A stretch of 64,000 nt of DNA, from NCBI RefSeq assembly GCF_000699445.3, contig NC_067196.1, forward strand, positions 48,401,364-48,465,363. Direction: 5' to 3'. The position numbers and the translations under genes were made by a program. This stretch comes from Schistosoma haematobium (lineage: Eukaryota > Platyhelminthes > Trematoda > Strigeidida > Schistosomatidae). Below, piece by piece: positions 23,956-38,700 of this stretch (positions within the stretch are counted from its first letter, which is position 1; each line of letters starts with the position of its first letter). The notes under the pieces are model-generated. The model saw nothing but the letters and a program-made list of their open reading frames with translations, did no database searches and was not told where the DNA came from.

Positions 23956-26181
23956 TTATCATTGATAATAAGATAATACACACTGAACCTCTTGAACTTA
24001 TTTGACGTGTTTGAAAGAACATTTAGAGTGCGTTGAAGCTCTGTTTTATGAACAACTTCCGTTAAAATTACAGTATATCGAAGTTAACGCTAAAAGTCTG
24101 GTAATTTTTCAAGTAGTGGTCATGTACGAACAAGAAACATAAGACCATGAAATTCAAAATAATCTTTATGTTATGACTGGTAGTCACCAATTTATGTCGG
24201 AATCGCTTATTACTTATACTTGTAGAACGAGAAATCACTTAAATTCACACGCTGCGAAGTAAGACCACGAAGACTGCTACAAGTGAAGATTTATTACCCA
24301 AAAACACGATGACGACCCTAGTCAGAAATACACTCATTTATATATTGATTTGTACACCCATTTTGATTATTAATTAGGATGAAATCACATATATGAAAAG
24401 TACCCAGAGTTATAACAAATCGTTTTGGCATTGTCATGTTGAACATAGGTCACGTCAACGTAATACAAGAATATCGTATCTTACATGATACTCAAATAAA
24501 TTAATGTTATACCCAATAAAATATCACACTGAATTAAAACGGATGTAACAGTGAACAAAAATTACAATCAGTAAAAGAATGCAATTTTGCTTTTTAATAG
24601 CGCTATTGTACTCTACTTGGTAGTTTTTATCTTACTACCAGTTACCTGTGTTGGGAAAATTTGGTTGCTAAGTTTATGTGTTTCAGGAATCTCTAAATAG
24701 ATCAGAGTGGTGAACACACAGTTCTATAATTTCAAAACGTCAAACAACAGAATCTCTTGCTTCTTTACTGAAATAAGGTTGAATGTATTTGAATTCAATG
24801 CTTATCTCAATCTATACGTGACTACAGATTCAATTACCTCATTAAAATTAATTCTTGTACCCTGATCACTAAATCTTGTATGAATTAAACACAAATGGTT
24901 TTATACATTGCTTAATAGTGTAATATTAGGAGCAGAATAATTGATATTCAATACTTTCAATACAATCGACTAAAGAGCTTTGAGTGGAATAGTTCTGGAT
25001 TTGAACAGTAAAGAGATAACTTAGAGTAAAACAATGGAAGCCAATAACGAAAGGTATATAAGACAAACGGATTGAATGATGCATAGAAGTTATGCTCCTT
25101 ACCTTGAGACAATTCGGTCATCTAGACTGCCCAAAAATACGAACAAATAGCAAGTACATTATACTTTAAAAAAGAGCTTTTCATAAAACTTGCCTTTTAC
25201 TATATTTTCCTTGACAATCAAGTGTTAGTAGCAACGTCGATGCACGAACTGTGGCATGAAGTCAGTTACATTAAGTGCAAATATCGTAGCCAAAGATGGA
25301 ATACATTAAATACGCCCAGGTATACTTAATAATTCTTCGATTGTAATTATTCTCTTCGTAAAATGACATTTACGAACACAGAATTTTTTTAATTAGCAAA
25401 CAAATTAGTAGCATGAACTTTTTCACACACTGAAGTAATTAAGAAAATAAAGCTCCGGAAAAAACCATCACCATTAAGACTTATTACTTGACAACTACTT
25501 GTATAGAATCTACTGAGAGCACCAAAAACGAAGTATAATCTTTCATTTTAAAGATTTAAACCAATATTAATGAACTATGAAGAAAATCAATCAGACCAGG
25601 TATTTTCTTTACAAAGCAATTTCTTTCATTCATAAAATGATTCTGTTTTCATAAATTCCAATGAACAAACGTTTTCTAATTAAATAAATTTATGAATACG
25701 AAGTATAAACATAGAAAACGATTTAACAAAACAAATATTAAAAGTATTCTTTGATAATATAAAAAAGGTGGATGTGCATCCAAACACTTGAAAACTGTAT
25801 ATATATGTTTCTAAAGTAGATATCACAAGTAAACAATAAACTAATATTCATTACAAGATGTGTAAGGATATAACTTTTACAAGAACAATAATGTTCTTCG
25901 AGTATACTTTAGTAAACCGAAATTAATGAATTTCAGATAAGATAGTTTGATTGTGAGATTTGTCTTTATTGTTGCGTCAAGCGGGGATTATAACGTAGGA
26001 AAACACTTGATACAAAATTGTACGATGAGGTCAAATAAAATTGTTGCATAGAACTTAGCTGTAAATGTTTGACAACAAACCATGGAATTAAGGCGAATAA
26101 GCAAACTTTGAGTTCAGATTTTAATGTGATGCGTTCCAAATTTTGTTTTTACACAGACTGCATATAAATAAACGAGTAATA
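23956..26181. other. 3' flank of NPRL3, no gene seen
   Basis: Very AT-rich with no long open frame. A minus-strand AATAAA at 25965-25970 lies about 215 bp beyond the NPRL3 stop and is a plausible poly(A) signal for that gene. Nothing else is recognised. Confidence 0.45.
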
Positions 26182-26730
26182 CTAGTTCGGCCATGGTATT
26201 CCAGCAAAACAAGATGTGACAGGATCTGGAAGTCTGGCTGTGGCCAAGAATGGGGCAAATCTTTCAATGCATTCAACTAGAGTAGATCGTTTTATTTGTT
26301 CTTTGAACATAATTTCTTCTAAGTGAGCTGGAAGATGAGGTAAAATTCGTCCAAATAATCGAAGAAGTGAGATATTTTGTATTGCTCCAGGATGGCTCAA
26401 AATAGATAGAAGTAATGTTTGTTGAGATTCAACAGGTAAATTATTGGTTAATTCACATAAGACATCTTTTGGTATTTTTTTACATAATTCATGAAGATTA
26501 AAAATAGTGGAATCGACTCCTAAATTGTTACTGCCTTTTATTTCTGATGTGGTTTCATCACTGTCGTATTCACTGCTACTATTACTGCTACTGTGTATTG
26601 TACTGTTAACACTATTATTAGACACATGTACACCCTCAAAATGTTTTGAAATATTCTTAATATCGTTGAACATATTCGTTTCACTTACATTGTTATTGGA
26701 TAAAAATGTCGGGAATATGTAGAGATGAAT
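26182..26730 (-). CDS. NPRL3: NPRL3 exon 9 (C-terminus and stop)
   Basis: 549 bp from GCTTATTTAG to the TAA at 26182. It begins IHLYIF, the strand continuing RRRLIIQ from exon 8. After a Ser/Asn-rich loop come LLLSILSHPGAIQNISLLRL, HLEEIMFKEQIKRSTLVECI and APFLATARLPDPVTSCF. These match the C-terminal HLEEIMYxENxRRS helix and the final DP motif of NPRL3. Confidence 0.9.
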   Translation of the reverse strand: MHLYIFPTFLSNNNVSETNMFNDIKNISKHFEGVHVSNNSVNSTIHSSSNSSSEYDSDETTSEIKGSNNLGVDSTIFNLHELCKKIPKDVLCELTNNLPVESQQTLLLSILSHPGAIQNISLLRLFGRILPHLPAHLEEIMFKEQIKRSTLVECIERFAPFLATARLPDPVTSCFAGIPWPN

Positions 26731-29700
26731 CTAAATAAGCAAAATAAATTAAATTTAACAAGATTAACTCTAATCGGAAACAATTTAACGGTTCTTGAGT
26801 TATAGATGCACTTCGAAACCTGTTGGTTGCCAGATATGTGCCCAGGAACTTAAATATGAATCGAAAGAAAATTATTACCGGTCTGTTTGGTTATAATGAC
26901 TGGTGTAATCCCGACATGGTGAAAAAATTCGAGATGTCCGTTTATGCATTAGTTTATCACGCAAAAATTTATGAACATCGTTTGATTTCCTTCATGTATA
27001 CTTAAACTTGAATATACGTTCATGTACATAATATACGTAACCCCTCAATCGTAGTTAACATGATGAAGTGAAATAGTCAAATAACTGGGCCAGTTCGAAA
27101 ATATAAGGACAACAAGGGTAAAAAGTAGTCATAAAGTGATCACTACCTCATCAACTGATTTGCACAGTTTGAGCAACCAGAATATGACAATTGTCCACAC
27201 ACTGGGGTTATTTAGGATCTTGTCAACAATATCTCCCTTGAATAATCAAATGGATACCAATCACTGAATATATTATGAGTGAGACATTCTGTCACATGTA
27301 ACAAATATATTATCAACATATCCAACACAAAAACTGCCTACATTTTATACGAAACATGTTTTGCATAGTTGTTAGGAAATCAGCCGATAACTGAATTGAG
27401 GACTAGTGAGTTAGTGCAACATCAATGTGCGTGTAAATCTCAACACTGTAACCGAACAGAACACACAAAAAACATCGAAGTGCGATCTCTCCCAGGTAGG
27501 AATTTTAATAGTCACTTAGCATGAATTTGAAGTAAATCGCCTAACGAATGGGACATTTGTAAATAAATGGTATAATTCCAAGTCTACCATACAATAAAGT
27601 ATCGGCTTATTTTGTAGCATGTAATTGCCCAATTCACAATATATTTAATAACAATGAAGGAATAATACAATGATTAATTATCCGGAGATTTGCTGATACA
27701 TAACATTTAATTAATAATCTAATATTTACTTGTATTATGAGCCGACGTCGAAGTAGCCAAGCAATCAAATTTATTTTCTCCGTTAACGGTAAGTTTGTCC
27801 ATGATGTCTTTGAAGATCGATTACGAACATCCGAATCCCCATCATAATGAAGGTTGTCAACGATAGAACTGGATGAATCGAAATGATCTTTAAGTATAAA
27901 ACTTGTTGAAAACGATGTTAAAAGCTACAAGTTATAATTAAATAAAGGTAGTAAATAGGTAATATTCGATCAATCGCTAATTAAGTGAATTTCTAGACAT
28001 AAACGTTACATTATAAGCTTCTTAAGCAAATAAATGTATAGAATTATTGAGGGATATTCAAAAACGATAAACACTGATATAAAAGTGTTAGTCAGGAACT
28101 ATTGGAATTCCGGGAGAACTGAACAGTTGCCTTTTCTATTCTGCAAGTATTTAGCAGTAAAAATTCATCATCGTTACATGAACTGAGCCGATAACTTCTG
28201 AGGGTCATACTGAACATTTTTAGCTATTTCAGTGATGGACTTCATACGGTTGATAAATACTTTCTGACACAAGCAGTGTAATTCAGTGTCGTGTGATTTT
28301 TGTTGTATTGGGTACTATTGATTCAGTAAAAAATATTATACTTTAAAAGTTATGGCCTCTTATATGAAAATCTGGATAAGCATTCAATTAATTAGAGGCA
28401 TGTGTAAACTGCTACAATCAAAGGCTTAGATGATCTCATACAGTGCTTAGACGTGTGTGGTTTTAGTTTTCCTGAAAAAATAACAGGACTTGAAACATCA
28501 ACACAGAAAACACATAAATTATAGATTTTAAAATAAAGTATTATGTAAAGAAACATACCTAATTAACAAAAATCTAAAAATAAGACATTATTATTATAAA
28601 TATTATCATAACTAAATTACCTCAGCAAAGTTAACATCAGGAAACGATGTTGCAAATTGACCAATTAATTGAGGTGTGAACCATGCTTTAGAATGAGGTG
28701 CAAGAATATACATATTATTAGCGACAATTGGATAAACAATCAATGCATGACCACGATAAATTAACCACAAGGCTAAATTCAAACAATGTGACTGAGAATG
28801 AAACCGTTGTGCCAAATTATACAAGCTAATTGTTGGTGACAAAGCATTTATGAAGCTAGATTTTGAAGAAAGAAGACAAATGAAAATATAACCACAATAG
28901 AACTAACTCGAAACACTACATAATGATCAGCAGAACAATAATGATATCGTAAATTAATCATTATTATTATTATAGTACAGTAATTTAACTAATTACTACT
29001 AACGTTATAATTCGATACCGTCACATGATTGTAATAAACATCTGACTAACTGAATAATAAAGAAGAAAGCGTCCGCACGATCCAGATTTATCTAGTAGAG
29101 ACATCAACTGACTGACATACAACTTACGATGTTTGTCATTTTACATTCTGTTTATATATGTTAATCTGATAATCCAACCAGGGTCATCAAAATTACAATT
29201 AACTGCCTAAATAAAATGCCATTCTGAGAATCACGTTGATAATGTAACTCATTCATTACGTACAAATTCGTATGTTCAGCTTTGAACCACACTTTTCATA
29301 CGACGAACAGTGATACTATCCAGCTGTCCGAATCGAAGTAGATGGAGTAAAGCCCTAAAGTGCAACCTAGTGGTTGGAAGTTGAACATCTTAACCACCAC
29401 ACCACAGCTCCACTGGTAAGCAACTAAATCGTGCTACTAGTAATAATATAATATAAATTATTCATCAAATAATAATCATAATGATGACCTAATTCTCAGT
29501 ACTGATCGAATCTTATTGGTCAAGGAACCCATTATGACCATTGAGAATGATGCATTAATGAGATGCCTTTGAGTGCTCGATGAATATCACGAGGAAGTTG
29601 ATTACAATTATAGTTTACATTGTACACTAACATTTTTCAATTAAACATGGTGTTAAATTAGCACAAAGAAATTTAAACTGGATTATTAACAATTATGGCG

Positions 29701-32700
29701 ATAAAAATCAATAAGCGGCTATCGATATGGTCCTATTGACAAACAAGATAAATCCATTATTCTGCCTCTATTGCCTCAAGTTTGTTGTAACACTGACGGA
29801 TCTAGTTTAATTGCCTGTAATTTGAATGGTTATGAGGACATTAAAAAAGTAATGTATAAAATTGGCATTTCTCACGCTCAGTTAATTATCATCTATAGTT
29901 AAGAAATAGAGGGATAAAAACAAAGTAATTATAGAATGAAAACTTGATCTCTACAAGTTTTAGAAACAACAATGGTAGTGCATAGATCATAAATTCGTAC
30001 GAAGTAACGCATCCAAAGACCTTAAGAAAAATGATATCTATTATATTTGCTCATAGTTATCAGGAAGAGGATAAATACTCTAGAGATATTAATGTGAGAT
30101 TAAAAATTTGATTTCTGAAGTAAATCATAAGTATGAGTGTACTAGAAAGTAAAATTACTGTTAAAACTTTGAAAACGAACAAATGATTGAATAATACACC
30201 TAAGTTTAATGAGCATTTAATACTCACTCATCCAGTCAGTTATACGCAACGTAGAACTAGTACCAGTTCAAGTCTCCATACCACATTAGCACAACCAGAT
30301 AAAATTATCTCAAGAAAAATTCCATAGTAGGAGTAATAACAATAGTAGTAGCATTAATAGTAGAAGTGTAGTCTACCAGAACTCAGGTAGGGAAAACCAA
30401 TTTGCTGTTTCACGCGATATGTTTAAAAAGCTTACATTGTAACAGCGAAATGTTGAATATTTGAATTTATTCAACGAGATGTCCATGTTGTACAATCATG
30501 AGTTAATAATATTGGTCGTTTGGGGAAATTCGAGAAATGCTAAGTAGTAGAAACAATATAGTAACAATCAAACAGAAACACTAAACACGCATTTGTGCGT
30601 TTAAAGAAAATAATATGTCTGAATGCAGGGTCTCAACATTGAAGTTTTGTAACAAAGCTTAACATTTTACAGTATCTCACTATCTTTTTATCTAATGCTA
30701 TAAACAAGAAGCTTCGAATTAAATAGCGTCTAATATTTGGTAATAGTACTGATGACAAAAGTTAAGTCTAGTGAAGTTGAAGTGAACAAAGACTTGGTGG
30801 CGATAACCCATTTATTGTTTAATGCAAAACTAAAGAGTGCTCTAATAAAATATGAACACTCTACATTAAATACATGATTTGCATGTCTTCCATCAGTTGT
30901 TCTTTACATGATCCATGATAGTCCAATCCTGTCACTATACAATTGTTCTCTATTGAATCCTCTCAATCTTCTGCTGGCAGGCATTCCACTTCCTAATGGT
31001 GCTACATGATATTTATATCTGTCAACATATGTAGCATACGCCACAAAGTCAGTGAAACAGATAATCGTGAGAAAATACACATAATAAGGATTCAAACAAC
31101 AACAGAACCAAGATGGGTTCGGATTCATAAACTCTTACCACAAAAAATGCAACACAAGCAATAAAATTTGATACAAAATGAATAACATTTTGAAATTCCA
31201 TTACGAAAACAGTATATATAATTTAATAAATTATTCACATTACATAAAATATTACTTCATATGCATAATTTTATCCATGAGGAAGAACACTTCTTTTAAA
31301 TTTGAAAGAAAACTGGATAAGTTAAGAATGACCTTTATAATTCAAATAAAACAAATTTATTTCAGTGGTAACTTATAATAAATAGGAGTTCAAAGCTCTT
31401 TTTCTAAAAAAATAAATACTTTTGTTTCAAAGCGATTTATTGAATGTAGGTGTAAATAGAGGAGCAGATGAAGACAAACCTGAAGAAAATGTAGTTAATA
31501 ATATTTTAAAACAGTTTCTGTAGCATGCTACTTAGTTTTTATTTATTCCTCATTAGTACATCACTATCGTTTGTCTCGTTTGCTAAACTAAATATGGGAT
31601 AGGATATGAGCATTCTCTAAGTAAAAAATAATTTTATTGGCTTGGGTATTAAGAGGAAGCAAAACATCAAAAAGAGATTATGGTGAAATGTAACACGAAT
31701 TTGAACATCAGAACTTTCCAACATTTACCAACTGACCAGTGTTTGGGTCAGATGTATGGCCTAAAATAAGAAAGGTAAGTCAGTTAATGGTGTTATAATC
31801 ATACATTAATTAGAACAGTTGAGAATAATACAGTGCAAGTTAAATCAATGTATGTGTCAACATACTACTGCATATAGAATAAGCTTCAGAAATGGCTAAA
31901 TTTCCATCTAATTGTCCTACATAAATAATCACTCTACTGTACAGATATTCACATTTTAAATACTATATTTTTTGATAAATAAACACTTTAAATTCAATTT
32001 CTATGACACTGAATTCTTATATAAACGAGTGAATTCTACGTTTTCTTTCTAATGGTTCGTAAGCTTTGTTTATCAATATCATAGAAACAATTAAAGCTAA
32101 AATAAATGCTAATTATGAGAGAAAAAAATAATTGACATTATGCAAAACATAAAGTTCCTTTTTGTTTCATCTTCATTTATACAAATTTAACACTGTACAT
32201 TCTTCTTCTTATAAAAACAAAAAGCATTAGAATTGAAAAATGAATATATCGTTGAATTTAATGTATATTTTGCTTAATTCTATATGAAAAAAACAAACAT
32301 TTTAAGAATGCTTCATTTGGAACGTAATAAAGTTTGCGTGTTGATAATGTAAGTTAATTGAACAGTAAACACGATCAAAGTGAAACATATACAAACAAAA
32401 TTTCTAACCCTTTTGTTGTGCTCATATACGTATAAACGTATAATTCAGTAACAGTTAAATAAAAACTGTTATAAATGATAAATATGTAGTGAAGTTTGAA
32501 AAATTACAGTTCAGTAAACAAAGAAGGGGGAAAAACAAATAAAAAAATACAAGTATATAAATAAGCCTTATTTTAATTAGTTCTCCAAGTATTGAATAAA
32601 TAAACTATCGAATACTATATCAACCTTCAGGGAGGACAATGAATAGTAGCAACAATAATTTAACTTCCAATTTTGATGGAACACGGCACAATGCTTGTTT

Positions 32701-35700
32701 AGAATATGAATTGCCTAATTTATTTGTTGCAATCTTTGGATTTTTCACAATTATATTTGGCAGTGCAGGAAGTATATTGACATACACTTATTTATTCATG
32801 TTTCGTAGAAGTTCTAAAACGGTGAGTGTAACCACTACAACAACTAGAACTGAAAGAACAAGTAATAACAGTTGTTCGAGTGCAGGAGGTAGTGATATTC
32901 AACCAAAACAAAGTAATCTACGTGAATCAACTCAACTATTAATGGCTTGTTTAGCATTAGTAGATTTTCTTGGTCAAAATATCAGTTGTCTACGTTATAC
33001 AATTCTTGCTTTAAAACAATATGATATAAGATTATTTTATACAGATATATTTTGTCGATTACAATTATTTGCTGAATACTGTTGTCAAGATAGTTCAGCA
33101 TGGTTTATGTGTGCAATGACTGGTGAAAGATTTTGGTTATTAGCAAAACCAACATCCTCTTATGGTATGAATAAAAAACAAATTAAACCAGCAGTATTGG
33201 TATTAACAATATGTACTTTAGTTATAATTGGTAAAAATTCAGTTCTACTTGCAGGTAGTCAAGATGTTTGTAGTGAAGGTTATACAGACAAAACATTTTT
33301 CCTTGTTGATTTAATCTTTAAGTGTCTTATCCCATTCATTCTATTAATGACTACGAGTATTGGAAACTTAGTATTAATGCATCGTCAATTAGTAAAAATG
33401 CATTCTGAACACATGACAATTAATAAAGGATTATCTATTGTAACAATGAGTCGTAAAGATAAAAAGAAATTGCCACCGACAACAGCAGCTATGTGGGAAG
33501 TGATATTTGCATGTCGTATGATGATTGTATCAAGTATTGTATACATTATTGGTGCATTACCAATTAATTTATTTAAATTATCAATGTCGAATTTTAAAAA
33601 TGTACTTACAGCACGTGATATTTGTTCAGTTACAGATATTATTTATAATACTATTAATATCATGTTTTGGACATGTGTAGGATTACGATTTTATTTGTAT
33701 ATATTTAGTTCACCAAGGGTACGTCGTGATATGTTTTTAATATGTCGAATGATTTTAGTGAAATTACATTGTTTATCACCAATAAGAAGAAAATCGAAAA
33801 GAAATGAAACATCACAAAGTAAATCAGGAATAACTGAAGTGAGTAGAAGTCAAACAACTGGAAAAACATAATTGAACAATTATTTATATTTAATTAAATC
33901 TTGTCAAATTCAATTGAGTCTATTGAGCATTGACATTTCATTAGTTGCATAACATAAACAAATAATTCATAGTTTGACAATATACATATGTATAATCATC
34001 TTGCTACAATGAATTTGTTTGTCATGTATTATACAAAATAAACAATTATTATACCATTTTAAAATTAACCAGGACAATTTATACAACAAAATGACATTTT
34101 AAAAATATCTATATTAGCACTACATATTGATATTGTTTCTAAAAGAATAGAAAAAGTGTAATGAATAAATTATAAGCTATTCATTATTCCATATTGTAAA
34201 CAAAATATTATTATGTAATGAATATTTCGTTTAACTAACTGATCTCTTATCTATTTATTAATTGTTTGAAAATTACACAAAGAGCAACATTGACAAGGTA
34301 AATAATTCCTATTAGATTTCTTTTGTTTTTCTGTAATGTTTATATTATTTGTTAGACAAGTAATATGTAATAATAGATGGATTAATTCACATTTTAGTTA
34401 TGATGAGAAAGTGAAATAGTATGGAATTAAAGAAGACATTTTTTGATTGCCGGAACCTTAATATTGTTAAACTATCCACGGAAGATTCATACAGTTTTCA
34501 AGTATTCATATTTATCACATAGAAAAACATTTTTACGAAATTATGACATACATAAAGAAATTAAAATCTGTCACACATATTTATTTATTCAAGAAACCAC
34601 ACTTTATATTAACTAAAATAAAGTTTTAAATAAGTGGAAGAAGAACTGTAACAGCATTAGAGGAAATCAAAAAGTTGCCAAAAGAAAACCCAATGAAGAA
34701 AAAGTTAGATATAGAAAAGTAGAAATAAACGCGGTATTTAACACTTGAAACAAGATAGAATAAATACACCTCCATTGTCTCTTTTGAGCTATGTCATTTA
34801 AATTCTTTTACTATTAATTTCTATTTATAAAAAGACGGTTCTTAATTTAGCTATTCCAGAGCATTTATTAAGGCAACAACCAGAAAAAATTTATACCATA
34901 AAGAATTTGTTGCATATGTGGAAAAAATGTTATGCTGAATCAAATTTTAATTTTATATACAAAGTGTACGAGACAAAACTGTAAGTTTATGTATGTATGA
35001 TTCTTACTGTAAGTGGGTTAGCTGTTAGATTATGGGAGAGTACACGAATGTACGTCAGATGATGTTTTATTTTACCACTTTTAAGGTAATTTCTATTACA
35101 TCTTGTTTGATAAGGTTCTACTACAGTTTTTGAAATTCATTTTGATTATTTTAAGCCTCAGACTTGATTCCAAGGATTGAGAAGGCAGAATGTACTACCA
35201 CAGAATCCAATGTTCCCTGATACATCTTAAATTTTGTCGGAACTTCACTTATTAATGATTAAACTTGAGATGTATATTTGCTGTTTATACACATCATAAT
35301 CCTGGCATTTTATTCTGCAAACGATATTGGATTATAAATCTAAGGTAGTTCTACTTTTCAAGTTTCTAGGTCCTATGACCCGTTAAATATCAGGTAACAA
35401 AATCGCTAATCGGAATACCGACTTCTATGATCTTTTGTCTATGCTCAATCAATGACAGGTCAACCAGCATTAACATCCTTGAGTCCTTATTGGTACTCTG
35501 TATAGTAGCTTCTCACCTAGCTCAACTCATCCAGTCCAGAACACAAATATCATCCTCCGCTATATGAATTGTATATTTCAGAAATACGTAATTGATATAC
35601 AAGCAAACCAGACAACATCACATCATAAAATGAAAAACAATAATTATACAAGAACAAGCCAAAAGTGGCTATGAGTATAGAAGACTGTAACTAATAGAGT

Positions 35701-38700
35701 GGGAATAAATTAGGAACAGTAAATCGTACAACAGTAGTTAATGGGTCAAATGAAAACTTATAACAAAAGGAATATAAATATATATGAACTAGTTACGTAG
35801 TAAATATAAGATAAGAATATATATACATATTAATAATTCGTAAATAATTTATCGACGTTACCATTCATTTATTTTTTGTTCGGACATGACATAAGTGAAC
35901 TGTGATTTTTTGTCAGATGTTTTAAATTCAACAAAACACTTTGATATTATTCTTAATAGGCAATCCTCCTTATCTCATATACATGTGCTTCTTATATTCC
36001 AGAAAACAAATCTATTTAATAGGTTGAAATCATGAGTCAATTGAAGCTAGACCACCATGGAAAACCTGGAAGCACTGGACGGCCGTTTCGTCCTAGTGTG
36101 GGGCTCCTCAGCAGTGCACATCCACGATCCCGTCCCCCGCGAGATTCGAACCCAGGACCTAGGACGAAACGGCCGTCCAGTGCTTCCAGGTTTTCCATGG
36201 TGGTCTAGCTTTAATTGACTCATGATTTCAACCCATGAAATTTCTCAGAAAATCTCCACAAAACCCATTCTGAAATCTATTTAAGTCATATAAATAAAAG
36301 TTAGTTTCAGATAAACAAAAGATCCCATTAAAGCATAAATCTAATAAAATTTAAATCCTCGTAATAAACATTTAAAGAATCATGAATTGAACAAATTAAG
36401 ATATTTATTTTCGTTTAATTTCTCATTAGACGTTTACATTAATACATAGAAGTATAACAATTATAAATCATATAGACAATATCAATTAAGTGATAATGAG
36501 TTAATAATTAGTATTTTATGCTTAAACTTATCTATAAAAATAATCGTTAACCCATAAACCAAAGAGAATACAACAATTATATCCCTCTAAAAGTGTTATT
36601 AATCATTTCAGTTAAAAGTTGTTTTTATTTAATAAAACTGATAGTTTTTTTTCCCATGATAATTAATTAATAAGATAGTTGAAAAGTTTTGCTCAAATGT
36701 CATACATATATATGAATAATAATTACAAGAAATAGGGTAAAGAATACCAAAAACTAGTATGTACCGATAAAGAAACAACAAATGATAATTGAAACAATAA
36801 AATATTATTTCTTAAATCACTAGTTTATTAAATAAAGAATTAAACAAACGATTGAGTGGCCATAATGATCAAAGCAGTTAGAACACTAGCAAAGATTGTT
36901 ATTATTATTATTCATTACATAATCTATGCATTAATGTAAGATAATGATGAAAAACTAAATGAGAAGAAATTTCTCTCTTTCTTCAATTCATTATTTTATT
37001 TAAGAAAAAGTAATACACAACATGAATCAAGTTAGTTTAATTTAGTCATATGGTTCTATTAAAAGTACAATAGCAAAATGTAAATAGATTTGTTAGAAAT
37101 AAGATTAGATTGTATTACAACTGCCAAGCGTATTTTACAGAATGTTAAAGTGACTAAAATAGCTTAAATGGTTCTATGTATTTATGCATTAAGTATTTAA
37201 CCAAAAACAATATGACTATGAATTACTAGTCAGTTCAAAAATAAATAATCATCAAAGGATATAAAATTCACAAAACCACTAATGGGATTATTCACATCAG
37301 TCCGTTGAGCATTATACACTGATAAAACCTTTACATATAAAATAGAAGAGAAAATGAATTTTAGACGAGACAATGTCAACTGACCCTACATAGTATACTT
37401 GTATCTAGGATACAATCAGATTAGTTTATCAATGCATTTCTGATCATCTATCATTGATTGGATAGATAACAGAGGATGAAGATAACAGAATTCATTCTTA
37501 TAGGTCTAGTAAACAATAATCACCAAATTGATATAAAGATGACTTTTTTAAAAATATTATCTGACAAAACTCATTCAACCTATCCTATGCTTTAAGATCG
37601 TAAGGAAGTAATAGGAATCCACACAAACTTAATCTTTATAATCAAAATGGTTGTACAAACTGCTTCTTCACTCTGACTACCTATTTATTTGGTCAAACTG
37701 ATACTTACTTCAATAACTGGCTACATGTACGGTTTTAGTAATCATCCGACTGATTCATTTTTGGATTCCTTTTATGATCAACCCAATTATTTCAAAAAAT
37801 AACAATAAATCTACACCGATAGTTTTTGCTCACTAACAACCATCTAATTGATATGAGTTTTATGTCGAAACTTAAACCAAGATATTAATGTGAACCTTTT
37901 TGTCCGAAATGTATTTGAAGGTTTAGTGGAAAGATTTCAGCAAGATACAATTCAGTAAGGTAAATTATTGTTAGATTATATCATTCACTAAAGCTGTACA
38001 ATTGTTTCGACAGTTATTTTATACATTGTCTCTTTTTCATATTCACCAAGTGGACAATTATTTTTCATACATCTCTTTGATACGTCATTTTCATTGCTAT
38101 TACAATTTGACTACCACTTAACCTTTAAAATTTTTTTGTCCATTTTGCGAATGATACAACAATTTTGTTTTAATATACATTACTACGTGTAAAACAATTA
38201 CAAACACGATTGTGTAGCTTTAATAAACATCGCTGAAAAGGAAATCCTCTTATAATTGACCGATTGCTGAGTATGGTATGTTTGCTTAGCACTTTACGGC
38301 GTTGATATAATTCTATTAATCCAAGTTACAGAGTGACCACTAGTCTATGTGACCCAACATCACATGGACTGTAAAGGACTAGGTGGCATGATATGGGTTA
38401 TTACTCAGTAATCAATTAATTGTAAATATTTCAATCCTATAGTAAATTAGTCTAGGTCTAAACAGCTTAATGGCAACAACTCAGATCGCGAAGTTGGATA
38501 ATGTGGTATCGAATCCTTCAGGGAGCACAATTTCCCTTACGATTAAAGATGTACTTCTGTTGACAGGAGACATAGCACAAAACCTGGGCCAACGGTTTCC
38601 TGTTGACTCTTTCCAACCAAGCAACAAGAAATTTTTTTATTGAACCGTATTTATTTTGCTTAATGACACAAAGGGTTTTTTACTGGAAATATTTGATGTA

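Noticed and set aside
35160..35600. Balanced-composition stretch resembling an old dispersed repeat
   Set aside because: No second copy in the window and no coding motif, so family assignment would be a guess.
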